From contig JAIQEU010000001.1 in the NCBI GenBank assembly GCA_020073665.1, positions 1 to 64,000 of the forward strand: a stretch of DNA of 64,000 nt, written 5' to 3'. Within the stretch, counting starts at the first letter, position 1. Each line of letters starts with the position of its first letter. A model generated the notes under the pieces. The model was not told the origin of the DNA. It saw only the letters and a program-made list of their open reading frames with translations, and did not search any database. This document shows, piece by piece, positions 44,528-54,131 of the stretch. The position numbers and the translations under genes are program-made. The stretch comes from Terriglobia bacterium (GTDB lineage Bacteria > Acidobacteriota > Terriglobia > Terriglobales > Acidobacteriaceae).

Positions 44528-45514
44528 CTAAGGAGTGCGTAGCTCCATACTCACAGTCTCCGGCTGTTGCCTGCGGGCACCGGTCGCGGGCTTGTGGCCC
44601 TTCACAGCGATAGGCGTTTCGATCACCCTCAAGTCCTCGAGGCCGCAGCTCTCAAACCAGCGAAACACCTGCTCATAGGTGTGTTTGGACTGGTACTTGG
44701 GGGCGTACCAATCGAACGTATCCAGCACCCGCCACTGCGGATTGGGATTCCGGTTGACCGGGAACAAGTGGTGGACAAAACCAGCCAGGGGGCGTCCCAC
44801 CAGGGGCAGCACGCTCAAGCCGCGGCCTAGGTTATAAAACGTTGGCACCGCCACCCTCAACGCTGCATGCAGAGAGCGTGGCGACATACGGGGCGTGACC
44901 TTGCGATAAATGTCGCTGAAGCGATACCACTTGTTGTACGCGCTGTAAAGCCAGACGGCCAGGATGCCACCGGGCTTCAGATATTGCGGCAAGACCTTCA
45001 CTGCCTGCTCGCAGTCGGGCGTGTGATGCAGCACCCCAATGCTGTAAATGATGTCGAAGCTTTCCGGCGCAAAAGGGAGCGCAAACACGTCGGCTTGCAG
45101 CGCGACAAAGTCCCGGTCCGCCAGGTTGCGTGCCGCCACTTCTGCCGCTGCGCTCAAGTCAATGCCCACCACGCGCGCGCCCCAGCGGGTGGCGACTTCG
45201 GCGTACCGGCCCATGCCGCAGCCCACGTCGAGTATCAGCTTCCCTCGGACTTCCTCCGGCGTCAGGCCAGCCTTCTTCAGAAAGTCTTCTTCGGAGTCGC
45301 GCTTGGTGGCGTCATCCAGCTGGGTGCGGGAATATTTCTGCCACTGAAAGCCGAAGCTGTCGGCATAGTTCTCGGGATCGACAAAGCGGGACACGCCGCG
45401 AGTGAAAGGAAAGCTCCGCCCGCAGCCCAGGCACTTGAACCCGCCGCCAGCCTCTTCCGCCATCCCGCCGTGACACGTGGGACAGCGCAGAATGCTTGCC
45501 AGATCAGCGGACAT
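44528..45514 (-). CDS. Zinc-ribbon SAM-dependent methyltransferase
   Basis: A 328-aa methyltransferase. An N-terminal zinc ribbon (LRCPTCHG and FKCLGCGRSFPF) precedes the SAM motif ILDVGCGMGRYAEVA, the acidic VVGIDLSAAAEV, and YSIGVLHHTPDCEQ. The C-terminal part after WLYSAYNKWY is membrane-proximal in character. ATG 45514 overlaps the polymerase gene by 11 bases. ATG 45547 is an alternative with a better purine tract, but it overlaps by 44. Zinc-ribbon methyltransferases of this type are common in O-antigen and EPS loci; the product probably caps or decorates the chain. Confidence 0.8.
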   Translation of the reverse strand: MSADLASILRCPTCHGGMAEEAGGGFKCLGCGRSFPFTRGVSRFVDPENYADSFGFQWQKYSRTQLDDATKRDSEEDFLKKAGLTPEEVRGKLILDVGCGMGRYAEVATRWGARVVGIDLSAAAEVAARNLADRDFVALQADVFALPFAPESFDIIYSIGVLHHTPDCEQAVKVLPQYLKPGGILAVWLYSAYNKWYRFSDIYRKVTPRMSPRSLHAALRVAVPTFYNLGRGLSVLPLVGRPLAGFVHHLFPVNRNPNPQWRVLDTFDWYAPKYQSKHTYEQVFRWFESCGLEDLRVIETPIAVKGHKPATGARRQQPETVSMELRTP

Positions 45515-46856
45515 AGGAAAGCTCGTCGTTTGTTCTGTTCCTCGCATAGGTCTCCGCGCTTACTTGATCCTGCCCCGGTAAACTCTTTACCGGCACCGCA
45601 GCCTTCTCACGCTCTCTGAGCATGGCTACCAGCGCCGAGGTATAGGCAATTGTGAAATAGGGGAAGAACTGGTACGCCTCGGGAGCAAACAGCGCACCTA
45701 CGGCAAAACCGATGAGCGTACTGTGCAGAGCTCCCACGAAGAGCCTGGTCTCTTCGTCGAGATCTTTTCGTTTTCTCAGCTTCTTCAAGTTGACAAATCC
45801 TGCGCGAAAGAACAGGAGATACAGGATGAAGACCGGAATCCCGCCTTCCACGCAAATCTGCAGGTAGGTCATGTGCACGTCGTGCCAGATGGTCGAGTAT
45901 TCCTGGAAGTTGCGGATTCCAACCCCCAACACGGGATAGTGTTCAATTCCTTCCACCGCCCTGCGCATCAGGAATTCCCGGGCTTCGACCGAGCTCAGCG
46001 CGCTGTTCGCCAATTGGGAATCGGGGTCTTCGCTCCAGAGCGCGGTAAACCGCTCCTTGAGCGTGCCTCCAGCCACTGTCAGCAACAGCAATCCAAACAA
46101 TCCGGCGGCTGCAATCAGGTAGTAACGCTTGCCCTTGATGCCGAAATGCCACAGACAAACCGTGCCCGCGATCACTACATCGATGAACCCTGCGCGCGAC
46201 GCGGTCAGGACCAGGGCGGCCGCCATCGCCAGCATCGACGCGATCCAGAGCAATTTGCGCACTACGCTCTTAGTGGTCAGCATGAACATCAGGGCGAACG
46301 GCAGCGTGAGCACCATGGCGAAAGCCAGGTCATTAGGATTACCGTAGATGCCGCCCAGAACCCCGGCCAGGCGAGGCAAGGAATGGCCCTTCACGATAGA
46401 GACCACAGCCACCAGCGCCACCGACGCCGTCTGAATAAAGATAATTCGCCGTAACCGGGCAACAGTGGTGACCAGTAGAAAGGTGAGCACCCAGACCACG
46501 TACACTTTCGAAAAATCGAGCGTGTGCGAAACCGCCCCGCCTTTCCAGATGGGTGAGAGCAGGCCGGACACGAACAGCAGCCCAATCAGCACCAGAAGGT
46601 AACCTGCCTCTTTGGGAAGGTCCTTAAAGCTGCGCTGGGTCTTGCCCGCACTCATCAGAAGGCCCAGAAAGGCCGCAATGGCCGTGATCTTGGCCAGAGG
46701 GGTCGCTCCCATGGGGATCCAGTCCTCGGGCCGGGCACAATACACCACGTAGAATGCCGTGAGCCAGAAGAACGGGCCACGCAAGGCCTCTACCGTCGGC
46801 TTCTTAACTGGCGAGACCTGTTCGTCGGTTTCTGTCAAAGCTCCCCCTTGCCCCAT
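45504..46856 (-). CDS. Wzy/WaaL-type O-antigen polymerase or ligase
   Basis: A 450-aa membrane protein with about ten helices and a large periplasmic loop between residues roughly 250 and 340, typical of the Wzy_C family. RFTALWSEDPDSQL, GVGIRNFQEYSTIWHDVHMTYLQIC and the surrounding Arg/His residues are characteristic. In exosortase-A loci this position holds the O-glycosylation-ligase-type protein. It could polymerise the repeat unit or transfer it to an acceptor; the two are not separable by sequence alone. It is the only Wzy-like gene in the window. Confidence 0.82.
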   Translation of the reverse strand: MGQGGALTETDEQVSPVKKPTVEALRGPFFWLTAFYVVYCARPEDWIPMGATPLAKITAIAAFLGLLMSAGKTQRSFKDLPKEAGYLLVLIGLLFVSGLLSPIWKGGAVSHTLDFSKVYVVWVLTFLLVTTVARLRRIIFIQTASVALVAVVSIVKGHSLPRLAGVLGGIYGNPNDLAFAMVLTLPFALMFMLTTKSVVRKLLWIASMLAMAAALVLTASRAGFIDVVIAGTVCLWHFGIKGKRYYLIAAAGLFGLLLLTVAGGTLKERFTALWSEDPDSQLANSALSSVEAREFLMRRAVEGIEHYPVLGVGIRNFQEYSTIWHDVHMTYLQICVEGGIPVFILYLLFFRAGFVNLKKLRKRKDLDEETRLFVGALHSTLIGFAVGALFAPEAYQFFPYFTIAYTSALVAMLREREKAAVPVKSLPGQDQVSAETYARNRTNDELSYVR

Positions 46857-46901
46857 TTCTCCACCATGGCCCGGCTACGCCAGTCGCAACTCCTTGCCCC
46901 T

Positions 46902-48140
46902 TCAGGCGGGAGTAGCAGCGTATTTTGCGGTGCTGGCGGGCACGGCGCCGACCAGGCTTTCCAGCACGTCACCAAATTTTTGGCCGATCGCGCACCAGTC
47001 ATACTGCGCGGCTAGTTGGGCCGCCGCGTGCTCGTATCGTCGCCGCAGTTCATGGTCCTGCAGCAGCATGACCACGGCTTGCGAGAAAGTGCGCGCATCG
47101 TCAGCCAGGATCACGTCGTGACCATGGTGCACATCGAGCCCCTCGGCACCCACCGCGGTGGACACCACGGCTTTCCCCATCGCCATGGCTTCGTAAATCT
47201 TGAGCCGGGTGCCGCCGCCAATCCGCAAAGGCACCACGAACACTGCCGCCTCGCGCAGATGATCGACCACCGAAGGTACCGAACCGGTGACTTCGACCGA
47301 ATCTGACGCCAGGCTGTGTACCCTGCGGTCCGGATTCCGGCCCACAATGCGAAACTTCGCTTCCGGCACGGCCGACTGGATCGCCGGCCAGATGTCGCGG
47401 CAGAAGTGCTCAACCGCGTCGATGTTGGGCTCCCAATCCATCGCGCCCACAAACATCACCCGCGGGGCAGTTGCCGACGCCGTCGGCTCCGCCCGGTACT
47501 GCTGCAGGTCAACGCCGGTGGGCACCACCGTGATCCGGGAAGCCTCGACCCATGCGCTCATCAACTGCCGGTCATGCTCCGACACCGCGATCACGTGATC
47601 GAACTTGCGTACCATCTGCTTTTCATAACGCAGCATCTTCGCGAATTCCATTTTGTACATCAGCTTGCGCGCTGGGTTGGACTCGGTCAGAGCATGGCGC
47701 CGCCAGATTTCGCTCTCCACGTTGTGCTGAAACAACACCGCAGGAATGCTCGACTTCTGCGGAAAATTCACCGCCGCGTCGAGGAAGTCGCACACCGCCA
47801 CATCGAATCGCCCTTCGTCGAAGCCTGCTTTCAGCCGGCTCCGCACCCGGGAACATTCGAACCGGCTCACCGCATAAGGAGCCGCGGCCGGCAATCGCAG
47901 CAGGTAATCCAGGGCGCGCGCGCCCGCGGACCCTTCCCGCTTCTCGGTATTCACGCACATGGCACCGGGAAATTGGCTTGCCAGCTCCTTCTCATAGGCG
48001 GCATCGGCCCCGCCACCGTAGTAGGAAAAGAAAGTCAGCTGGTGGCGGGCCGCCAGCTGACGGGCAATGTGGAAGGAACGGATATTGCCGCCGTTGTGCA
48101 CCGGCAGAAGCTTGTCCGCTTTGATCCACAAAATTCTCAC
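46902..48140 (-). CDS. GT4 glycosyltransferase
   Basis: A 412-aa GT-B enzyme that opens with MRILWIKADKLLPVHNGGNI and ends with VPLRIGGGTRLKIYEAMAMGKAVVST, the C-lobe EX7E-type donor site. It resembles the exosortase-A-associated sugar transferases that often flank the tyrosine kinase and AAA ATPase genes. It lies 45 bases before the polymerase gene and 22 behind the membrane GT2. The donor sugar is not readable from sequence. Confidence 0.87.
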   Translation of the reverse strand: MRILWIKADKLLPVHNGGNIRSFHIARQLAARHQLTFFSYYGGGADAAYEKELASQFPGAMCVNTEKREGSAGARALDYLLRLPAAAPYAVSRFECSRVRSRLKAGFDEGRFDVAVCDFLDAAVNFPQKSSIPAVLFQHNVESEIWRRHALTESNPARKLMYKMEFAKMLRYEKQMVRKFDHVIAVSEHDRQLMSAWVEASRITVVPTGVDLQQYRAEPTASATAPRVMFVGAMDWEPNIDAVEHFCRDIWPAIQSAVPEAKFRIVGRNPDRRVHSLASDSVEVTGSVPSVVDHLREAAVFVVPLRIGGGTRLKIYEAMAMGKAVVSTAVGAEGLDVHHGHDVILADDARTFSQAVVMLLQDHELRRRYEHAAAQLAAQYDWCAIGQKFGDVLESLVGAVPASTAKYAATPA

Positions 48141-48162
48141 GCCTCATCACCCGCTTCAGAAA

Positions 48163-49284
48163 TTAACGTGCCCATACCGCCTTGCGTCCGGTAACGAAGT
48201 TGGCAAAAGCCACCAGAGCCGCCAGATTGAGCATGACAAAGGTGAACGCAGCTTCCGCCATCCGCCCCACCGGACCTCGTTTCCAATGCAGGATAGCCAG
48301 CGCGCTCAGTCCATAAAATGCCAACTGCAGGCCCAGCGCGACCCGGTAAATCGGCTGTGGCAGAAAACACGAGGCAATCAACAACGCCGCCAACGCAAAA
48401 GGTACGACCAGCCGCAGCAGCTTGTGGCTAACGAACCCGAACCACGCTGGATTCCCGCTGCCCAGCAGCCAGGGCGCCAACTGCAGCAACTGGTAATTGC
48501 CGCTCAAGGTCCTCACCTTCCGCGCAAACTCGCGGCCGGTCCCCTGGTCAGCCAAGTCCCAGGCGCGCGCCAGGGGGTTGAACACCACCCTTGATCCCTG
48601 GCGCAGTACGTGCATGGGGATGAAAACGTCATCCAAAATCGTTTCCGTCGGTACCTTCACCAGCAAACAGCGACGGACGGCGTACAACGCCCCGGTCGCG
48701 CCGATTACCGATCCCGAAGCCGCTTCCATCTCGCGGATCTTCTTCTCGATTCTCCAGTACAGCCCGACTCCCTTGGCCGCTTCCCCCGAAGCCGGGTCGC
48801 CCAACATCAGTTCGCCGCTCACACAACCCACGGTGGGGTCGGCAAAGTCTTCCATCAACCGGCGAACCGCATCGGGTTCGATCTCCTGCCGGGCGTCGGC
48901 AAACACCACGATCTCCCCAGTTGCTGCGGCAATGGCATCATTCAATCCGGCGGCCTTGCCACGCAACTGCTCATGCACGATCGGGTATACGCCCCCTTGT
49001 CCGGCGTGCGTGGCCAGGATTTCGTTGCTGCCGTCGTTCGAACCATCCGACACCACCACGATCTGGCGCAGATTCGCCGGGTAATTCAATCCCAGCAGGT
49101 TGTTCAGTTTCCGCTCCAGCACCTGGGCTTCGTTCCGCACCACCATCACAATCGAAATCGGTGGCTGGTAAACGCCCGATCGCACCGGCTGCGGACGCCA
49201 GCGGCTCTTCACCCACAACCATCCGGGATACCCGAAATAGGTGTAGGCGATGACCCCGGCCGCGCCCCAGAAGAGCCATTTCAT
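48163..49284 (-). CDS. Membrane-anchored GT2 glycosyltransferase
   Basis: A 373-aa protein with an N-terminal helix, a cytoplasmic GT-A domain and two or three C-terminal helices. The catalytic region includes PISIVMVVRNEAQVL, VVVSDGSNDGSNE and VFADARQEIEPDAV, giving the D,D,D-type sites, with LDDVFIPMHVLRQGSRVVF completing the acceptor site. Such proteins resemble processive synthases but are shorter and usually add one residue. It overlaps the preceding sugar transferase by ATGA (49281-49284). Confidence 0.86.
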   Translation of the reverse strand: MKWLFWGAAGVIAYTYFGYPGWLWVKSRWRPQPVRSGVYQPPISIVMVVRNEAQVLERKLNNLLGLNYPANLRQIVVVSDGSNDGSNEILATHAGQGGVYPIVHEQLRGKAAGLNDAIAAATGEIVVFADARQEIEPDAVRRLMEDFADPTVGCVSGELMLGDPASGEAAKGVGLYWRIEKKIREMEAASGSVIGATGALYAVRRCLLVKVPTETILDDVFIPMHVLRQGSRVVFNPLARAWDLADQGTGREFARKVRTLSGNYQLLQLAPWLLGSGNPAWFGFVSHKLLRLVVPFALAALLIASCFLPQPIYRVALGLQLAFYGLSALAILHWKRGPVGRMAEAAFTFVMLNLAALVAFANFVTGRKAVWAR

Positions 49285-50654
49285 TGCGCGCCCCTGCCCA
49301 GCAGCACGATCTTTATGGTCTGGAACATGATCATGACGTCCAGCCCCAAAGACATGTTCTTGATGTAATACAGGTCGTACTGCAGCTTTTCCTTGGCGTC
49401 ATCGAGCGTGTTGCCGTACTTGTACCGGACCTGCGCCCACCCGGTAATGCCCGGTGGCACCGCGTGCCGCACCGGGTAATACGGAATCTCCTTGCTCAGC
49501 CACTCGACGAACTCGGGCCGCTCCGGCCTCGGTCCCACGAATCCCATTTCTCCCCGCAACACGTTCCACAACTGCGGGATCTCATCCAGACGCGAGCTGC
49601 GCAGGAAATGTCCGACCCGGGTGATGCGCGGATCGTCATCGGTGGCCCAGGTTGCTCCCGTGTCCGCCTCGGCATCGGGCCGCATGGTGCGGAACTTGTG
49701 GCAGTAGAAGGTCACGCCGCCGCGCCCCACCCGCTTCTGGTGGTACAACACCGGCCCTGGAGAACCCAGCTTGATGGCCAGAATCACCAGGGGAATGACC
49801 GGCATCACCACGGTCAAAAGCACGGCCGAGGCGAGGAAGGAGAGCATCCGCCGCAACAGCATGTAGGTGGCGCTGAAACGGAACCCTTCGGCGAAAATCA
49901 GCCAGCTCGGGTACAACTGCTCGACTTCGATTCGGCCGGACATCTTTTCCAGCCAGGAGGTGGCTTCTTCGATCTTGATGCCGTCGAGACGAAGCTGCAG
50001 CAGTTCGTTGACCGGCATGGTTCCCCGCCGGTCCGGCATGGCTACAATCACCCGGTGAACCTTCTGGTGGCGTACGACTTCCGCCACGTGGGAAGCGATC
50101 GAGTCCAGGGTAAACGCACCTTCCAGGTTTCCGGTCCAGCCCACCACCTCGATCCCCAGTTCCGCCCGCGAGCGTAAGCCCTGCACCAGTCGCTGCGCCC
50201 GCTCCCCCATGCCCAGCACATAGACCTTCTCCCTCAGGTAGGGTTGCTGCACCAGCCAGGAGTACGCCGTGCGCCAGCCAAACAGGGCCATGGTGAGGAT
50301 AATCAGCCCGATTGGAAACGAGTCTTTGCCCAGCATGATGTCGGGGAAGGCGTACCCCACCAATGCCAGGGCCAGGGCCAGAACGCCGGGCACCAGCAGC
50401 AGGCGGAAGTAGAGCTCGCCCTTGGCGTCGAGGTGCGAGGGGTCGTACAGGTCAAACCAGTGGGAAAACAGCAACACCAGAACGGTCACTCCCAATATCT
50501 TGTAGTAACCGTACTCGAAGTTCAGGACCAGGTAACTGTCTTCGCGAAACTGCAACAGGATGGCCAGCAGGAACGAGGTCCAGACAATCAGGGCCTCGCC
50601 CGCCAGCAGCACCAGCGTGCGTATCGGGTAGTAGACATTGAAAAGGCGGATCAC
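49281..50654 (-). CDS. Undecaprenyl-phosphate sugar phosphotransferase (EPS priming enzyme)
   Basis: A 457-aa polyisoprenyl-phosphate hexose-1-phosphate transferase that starts the repeat unit. Four or five N-terminal helices precede a CoA-binding-like cytoplasmic domain (VYVLGMGERAQRLVQGL), then the WcaJ/WbaP catalytic part: HKFRTMRPDAE, LDEIPQLWNVLRGEMGFVGPRPERPEFV and PGITGWAQVRYKYG. The arrangement is that of the exosortase-A-associated group. It is coupled to the GT2 gene by overlap and begins three bases after the tyrosine kinase gene. Confidence 0.9.
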   Translation of the reverse strand: MIRLFNVYYPIRTLVLLAGEALIVWTSFLLAILLQFREDSYLVLNFEYGYYKILGVTVLVLLFSHWFDLYDPSHLDAKGELYFRLLLVPGVLALALALVGYAFPDIMLGKDSFPIGLIILTMALFGWRTAYSWLVQQPYLREKVYVLGMGERAQRLVQGLRSRAELGIEVVGWTGNLEGAFTLDSIASHVAEVVRHQKVHRVIVAMPDRRGTMPVNELLQLRLDGIKIEEATSWLEKMSGRIEVEQLYPSWLIFAEGFRFSATYMLLRRMLSFLASAVLLTVVMPVIPLVILAIKLGSPGPVLYHQKRVGRGGVTFYCHKFRTMRPDAEADTGATWATDDDPRITRVGHFLRSSRLDEIPQLWNVLRGEMGFVGPRPERPEFVEWLSKEIPYYPVRHAVPPGITGWAQVRYKYGNTLDDAKEKLQYDLYYIKNMSLGLDVMIMFQTIKIVLLGRGAQ

Positions 50655-50657
50655 GCT

Positions 50658-51590
50658 TTAGCCTTGGGCTTTTCCTTTGCTGTTCATGTACCCGGTGCTG
50701 TAGTAGTAGCGCGAGTAGTTCGACGAAGAAACCTCCACTCCATTCAGCACCACCCCGAGCAGGTGCTTGTCGCGGAACTCCTGGCGAGCCTTGTGGGCCA
50801 CGTCAAAGGGAGTGGCATTGGAGCGAACCACCATCAGCACTCCATCGCACTGATTGGCCAGCAGCCCGGCGTCGGAAACCAACGCGGCCGGCGGGGAATC
50901 AATAATGATCCAGTCGAACAGGGGTTCCACCCGGTTGAGCAGGATCTTCAAGCGGCCGTTGGCCACCAGTTCCGCCGGACTCGACACCAGGCGTCCCGCC
51001 GGCACGAAGAACAGGTTTTCCATGGGACCGCGCTGCATCACGCCGAATTCGTCCGCTTCTCCCATCAAATATTCCGAAAGGCCGGGTTCCGAGTTAGTCC
51101 CCAGGTTGATGTGCAAGCGCGGGCTGCGAAGATCAGCATCGATCAGCAAGGCCCGGCGTCCCTGTTGGCGCACCAGCACCTGGGCCAGGTTGGCCGCGAC
51201 AAAAGACTTTCCTTCTTTTGGCAGCGAACTGGTCACCAGCACCTTCTTCAGTGGCCGTTTTTCCCGTATCTGATAAAGACGGGAGCGCAGGGTACGGAAT
51301 TCTTCGGTGCCGTAGCCCTGTTCCTCGGCGTTGAAGAACAGCATGGTCTTGCTGTCAGGCGTCCAGCTGGCCTGCGGGCACCGCGCCAGGAGCGTGTCGA
51401 AGGTGAATGGGCTGGAGAAAGCCGGAGCCGCAGCCACCGCATGCGATCCGGCGGTTTCGACCGCAGTGGCCAGCGGCGCCGCGTCCGGGGCGGCGGTGTC
51501 CACTGCTCTGCCGGGATCAGCGCTGCTGCCTCCCTGGGACGCAGCCCGCTCCTGTTCGGCTCTCTTCAAAGCTTCGTGAATACGGCTCAT
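50658..51590 (-). CDS. CpsD/CapB-like tyrosine autokinase
   Basis: A 310-aa BY-kinase lacking a membrane part. Walker A (TSSLPKEGKSFVAANLA), Walker A' (ALLIDADLRSPRLH) and Walker B (WIIIDSPPA) are intact, and the tail is tyrosine-rich (NYSRYYYSTGY), the usual autophosphorylation cluster. An Ala-rich linker precedes the kinase core. It probably works with the Wzz-like protein at 52547 to control chain length. Its start overlaps the AAA ATPase gene (ATGA, 51587-51590). Confidence 0.88.
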   Translation of the reverse strand: MSRIHEALKRAEQERAASQGGSSADPGRAVDTAAPDAAPLATAVETAGSHAVAAAPAFSSPFTFDTLLARCPQASWTPDSKTMLFFNAEEQGYGTEEFRTLRSRLYQIREKRPLKKVLVTSSLPKEGKSFVAANLAQVLVRQQGRRALLIDADLRSPRLHINLGTNSEPGLSEYLMGEADEFGVMQRGPMENLFFVPAGRLVSSPAELVANGRLKILLNRVEPLFDWIIIDSPPAALVSDAGLLANQCDGVLMVVRSNATPFDVAHKARQEFRDKHLLGVVLNGVEVSSSNYSRYYYSTGYMNSKGKAQG

Positions 51591-52540
51591 AGTTTCCTTT
51601 CTTTGGGGAGGTCTTCTTCGGATCGGCGCAGCCGTTCGGCCAGCGTTGCCAGAGTTTTCAATGCGTCCACTAAATCGAACTTTTCCACACCATCGGGCGC
51701 GCTCACCGGCATCGCGGTGGAGACGGTGGCATCGCCCAGATCGAAATCACGGGCCACGGCCTCTACCACGTCGGCGGTGATCACCTTCTGCTGGTCGACA
51801 AAGGCGCTGACCAGGCAATGTTCACAAACCAGGTTGACCACGCGGGGAATGCCGCTGGAGAAGCGATGAATGGCCAACAGCGCATCCGGTTCAAAGATCT
51901 GCTGACCGTTCGACCCGGCGATGCGCAGCCGTTGCGCCACGTATGACTTAGTCTCCTCGAGCGAAAGCGCGTGGGTCTTGGCCCGCAGGGTCAAGCGCTG
52001 GCGCAGTTGCCGGAGCTGTGGCTGCTTAAGCTTCTGTTCCAGTTCCGGCTGTCCCACCAGGACGATCTGCAAAAGCTTTTCGGTGAAGGTTTCCAGATTC
52101 GTCATCATGCGAATCTCTTCCAGCACTTCGTCGGAAAGGTTTTGGGCTTCGTCCACGATCAGCACCGCGGTTTCTCCCGCGCGGTAACGGTCCAGCAGCC
52201 AGTTGTAAAGCCGCAACAAGACTTGGCTCTTGGCCTTGGAATCGCAGGGAATACCGAAATCGGCCATCATGTAATCCAGGAACTGGGGAACATTCATCCG
52301 CGAATTGAAGATGAAGGCCGTGGGCACCTGCTGCAGGCGCAACCATTCCAGCAGCTTGTTGATCAGCGTGGTTTTCCCGGTCCCCACTTCTCCGGTCAGA
52401 AGCACGAACCCCTTACGCCCCTGGATGCCATAGGTGAGGCAGGCCAAGGCCTCCTCGGTGTGCCGCGTTAAGAACAGATACCGCGGGTCCGGGTTTACGT
52501 TGAACGGGTTCGCTCGTAATCCAAAAAATTCTTTGTACAT
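51587..52540 (-). CDS. ExeA-like AAA ATPase of exosortase-A EPS loci
   Basis: A 317-aa ATPase that opens with the family's typical MYKEFFGLRANPFNVNPDPR. Walker A is LTGEVGTGKTTLINKLL and Walker B AVLIVDEAQNL; the C-terminal helical part (FSSGIPRVVNLVCEHCL) is that of the general secretion ExeA group. This protein regularly accompanies exosortase A and EPS genes; its role is unclear but probably concerns assembly or export. It lies between the Wzz-like and kinase genes. Confidence 0.9.
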   Translation of the reverse strand: MYKEFFGLRANPFNVNPDPRYLFLTRHTEEALACLTYGIQGRKGFVLLTGEVGTGKTTLINKLLEWLRLQQVPTAFIFNSRMNVPQFLDYMMADFGIPCDSKAKSQVLLRLYNWLLDRYRAGETAVLIVDEAQNLSDEVLEEIRMMTNLETFTEKLLQIVLVGQPELEQKLKQPQLRQLRQRLTLRAKTHALSLEETKSYVAQRLRIAGSNGQQIFEPDALLAIHRFSSGIPRVVNLVCEHCLVSAFVDQQKVITADVVEAVARDFDLGDATVSTAMPVSAPDGVEKFDLVDALKTLATLAERLRRSEEDLPKERKL

Positions 52541-52546
52541 GAATCG

Positions 52547-54088
52547 CTAAACCTCGACCGTGTCTTTCCTGTCGACTTGTCCTTTGCCTTCGGCGCGATC
52601 GCCAGCATCCACGCCGACCCAGGGCACCGATACCAGCATCGGCAGTTCCATGACCGCTATTACATCCTGTTCGGTGCGGATGGACTTGTCGCGTAATTCC
52701 AGCCACATGGCTAAGCCCAAGCCAATAGCCAATCCCGCACCCAGGCCACCTCCGGCAAACAGCAGCCGGTTAGGGAAACTGGGCGCGTCGGGCAGGTTGG
52801 CGGGGTTGAGCAGTCTCATCTGTTCGCCCTGCTGCCGGCGCTCCAGGTCAGTCTGCATGACCGACTGGCTCTTGTTGGTCAGCAGGTCGTTATAGAGCTT
52901 CAACGCCGTGTCGTAGTCCCGGGTCAGTTCCTTGTACTGTTCCTCTACGGTCGGACTGAGTGAAACCCGGCCCTGGTAGAGGCTGATCTGGCCCTGCAAA
53001 CGCTTCTGCTCCGCGGTGGCCTGGGCGATGACGGCGTCGTACTGGTGAATCTGCAACCGCACTTGCCGGATCTCCGGCGGCTCGGCCACGTTCTCTTTGT
53101 CTTTCTCGTTGGCGTGGGCATCGTCGGAGGCCGCTGAGTTCAGTTCGTTGAGCTTGCGCTTCAGTTCGGCGATGTCGTTCTTGGCCTTGACCACATCGGG
53201 ATGATCATTGGTGTAGCGTGCTTGCAGCGTGATCAACTGGCTCTGCAGCGCCGCCAATTGCTGTTCCAGCACCTGCGGACTGGTCGAAAGCTGCGAAGAC
53301 TTCCAGGTGTTCAAATTCTGCGCCAGCAGCGACTCCGCATAGGCTTTGTCCTGCTGTGCCCGGTTCAGCGTCTGGGTGTTGGCTTCCAGTTGCGAATTGA
53401 GCCCCATGAGGATCCTCATGTTGTTCTCTTCGTCGCCGGGCAACTGGCCCATGTACTGCTTCTTGAACCCCGCCAGCTTACTGTCGAGGTCATCGAGGTT
53501 CTTCTTGGCCTCATCGAGCTGCCGCGTCAGGAAGTCGGTGGTCCCTTGGGCTACCTGCTCGCGCGCTTTGAGGTTCTCTTCCAGCAGCATGGAGGTGAGT
53601 TCATTGCAAATCTGCTGCGCATCGCGGGGATTGTCCGCGGTGAAATTGACGTAGAATCCGGGCACGTCGGTGCTGCTCTGTCCCGGCTTCTTCGAGGACT
53701 TCTTGCCGCCGCTGCTGCTCCCGCCGGCCACCGGCTCGATGGAGAGGTTCTGCCGGATATCGTCGATGACTTCATCTACGTTCTTGCCCTTCTTCAGCAG
53801 GCCCAGGCGTTCGATGACCGGTTGCAGCCGGTTGCGGCTGAGCACCTGCTGCTGCATGGTGGCAATACGCTGGGTAAGGTCCTCGGTAACCACCGGCTTC
53901 ACGTAGCCTTCCGGCACCTTCTGCCCTTCCACCAGTACCAACGATTGCGAGGTGTACTTGGGCTGAAACGCAAAGGAGATGAGGAAGCCAACGAATGGCG
54001 CCAGCAGCGTCGGGATCAGGATCACCTTGATCCGCCGGCGTAACATCGCCAGATAGTCGTCCATGCTTAGTTCGCGATTTCCAATCAT
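52547..54088 (-). CDS. Wzz-like chain-length determinant
   Basis: A 513-aa inner-membrane protein with an N-terminal helix (about residues 22-42), a long periplasmic coiled-coil region rich in Gln, Ala and Lys (about 150-400), and a second helix near 440-460 (RLLFAGGGLGAGLAIGLGLAMW). MDDYLAMLRRRIKVILIP and the closing segment around SFPNRLLF are family-typical. It sets EPS chain length and couples polymerisation to the outer-membrane exporter through the cognate kinase. The C-terminal tail is cytoplasmic and has no kinase fused. Confidence 0.89.
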   Translation of the reverse strand: MIGNRELSMDDYLAMLRRRIKVILIPTLLAPFVGFLISFAFQPKYTSQSLVLVEGQKVPEGYVKPVVTEDLTQRIATMQQQVLSRNRLQPVIERLGLLKKGKNVDEVIDDIRQNLSIEPVAGGSSSGGKKSSKKPGQSSTDVPGFYVNFTADNPRDAQQICNELTSMLLEENLKAREQVAQGTTDFLTRQLDEAKKNLDDLDSKLAGFKKQYMGQLPGDEENNMRILMGLNSQLEANTQTLNRAQQDKAYAESLLAQNLNTWKSSQLSTSPQVLEQQLAALQSQLITLQARYTNDHPDVVKAKNDIAELKRKLNELNSAASDDAHANEKDKENVAEPPEIRQVRLQIHQYDAVIAQATAEQKRLQGQISLYQGRVSLSPTVEEQYKELTRDYDTALKLYNDLLTNKSQSVMQTDLERRQQGEQMRLLNPANLPDAPSFPNRLLFAGGGLGAGLAIGLGLAMWLELRDKSIRTEQDVIAVMELPMLVSVPWVGVDAGDRAEGKGQVDRKDTVEV

Positions 54089-54131
54089 GCCAATGTCCCG
54101 TTCTGGCCATCTGTTCCGGATGGCCGCAAAG

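Noticed and set aside
50244-51869. Long open frame antisense to the sugar transferase and tyrosine kinase genes
   Set aside because: Composition (Gln/His/Arg-rich) is that of an antisense shadow in GC-rich DNA, and it spans the boundary of two real genes.
53201-54043. Open frame antisense to the Wzz-like gene
   Set aside because: Leu/Arg-rich shadow of coiled-coil coding sequence with no ribosome binding site or motif.
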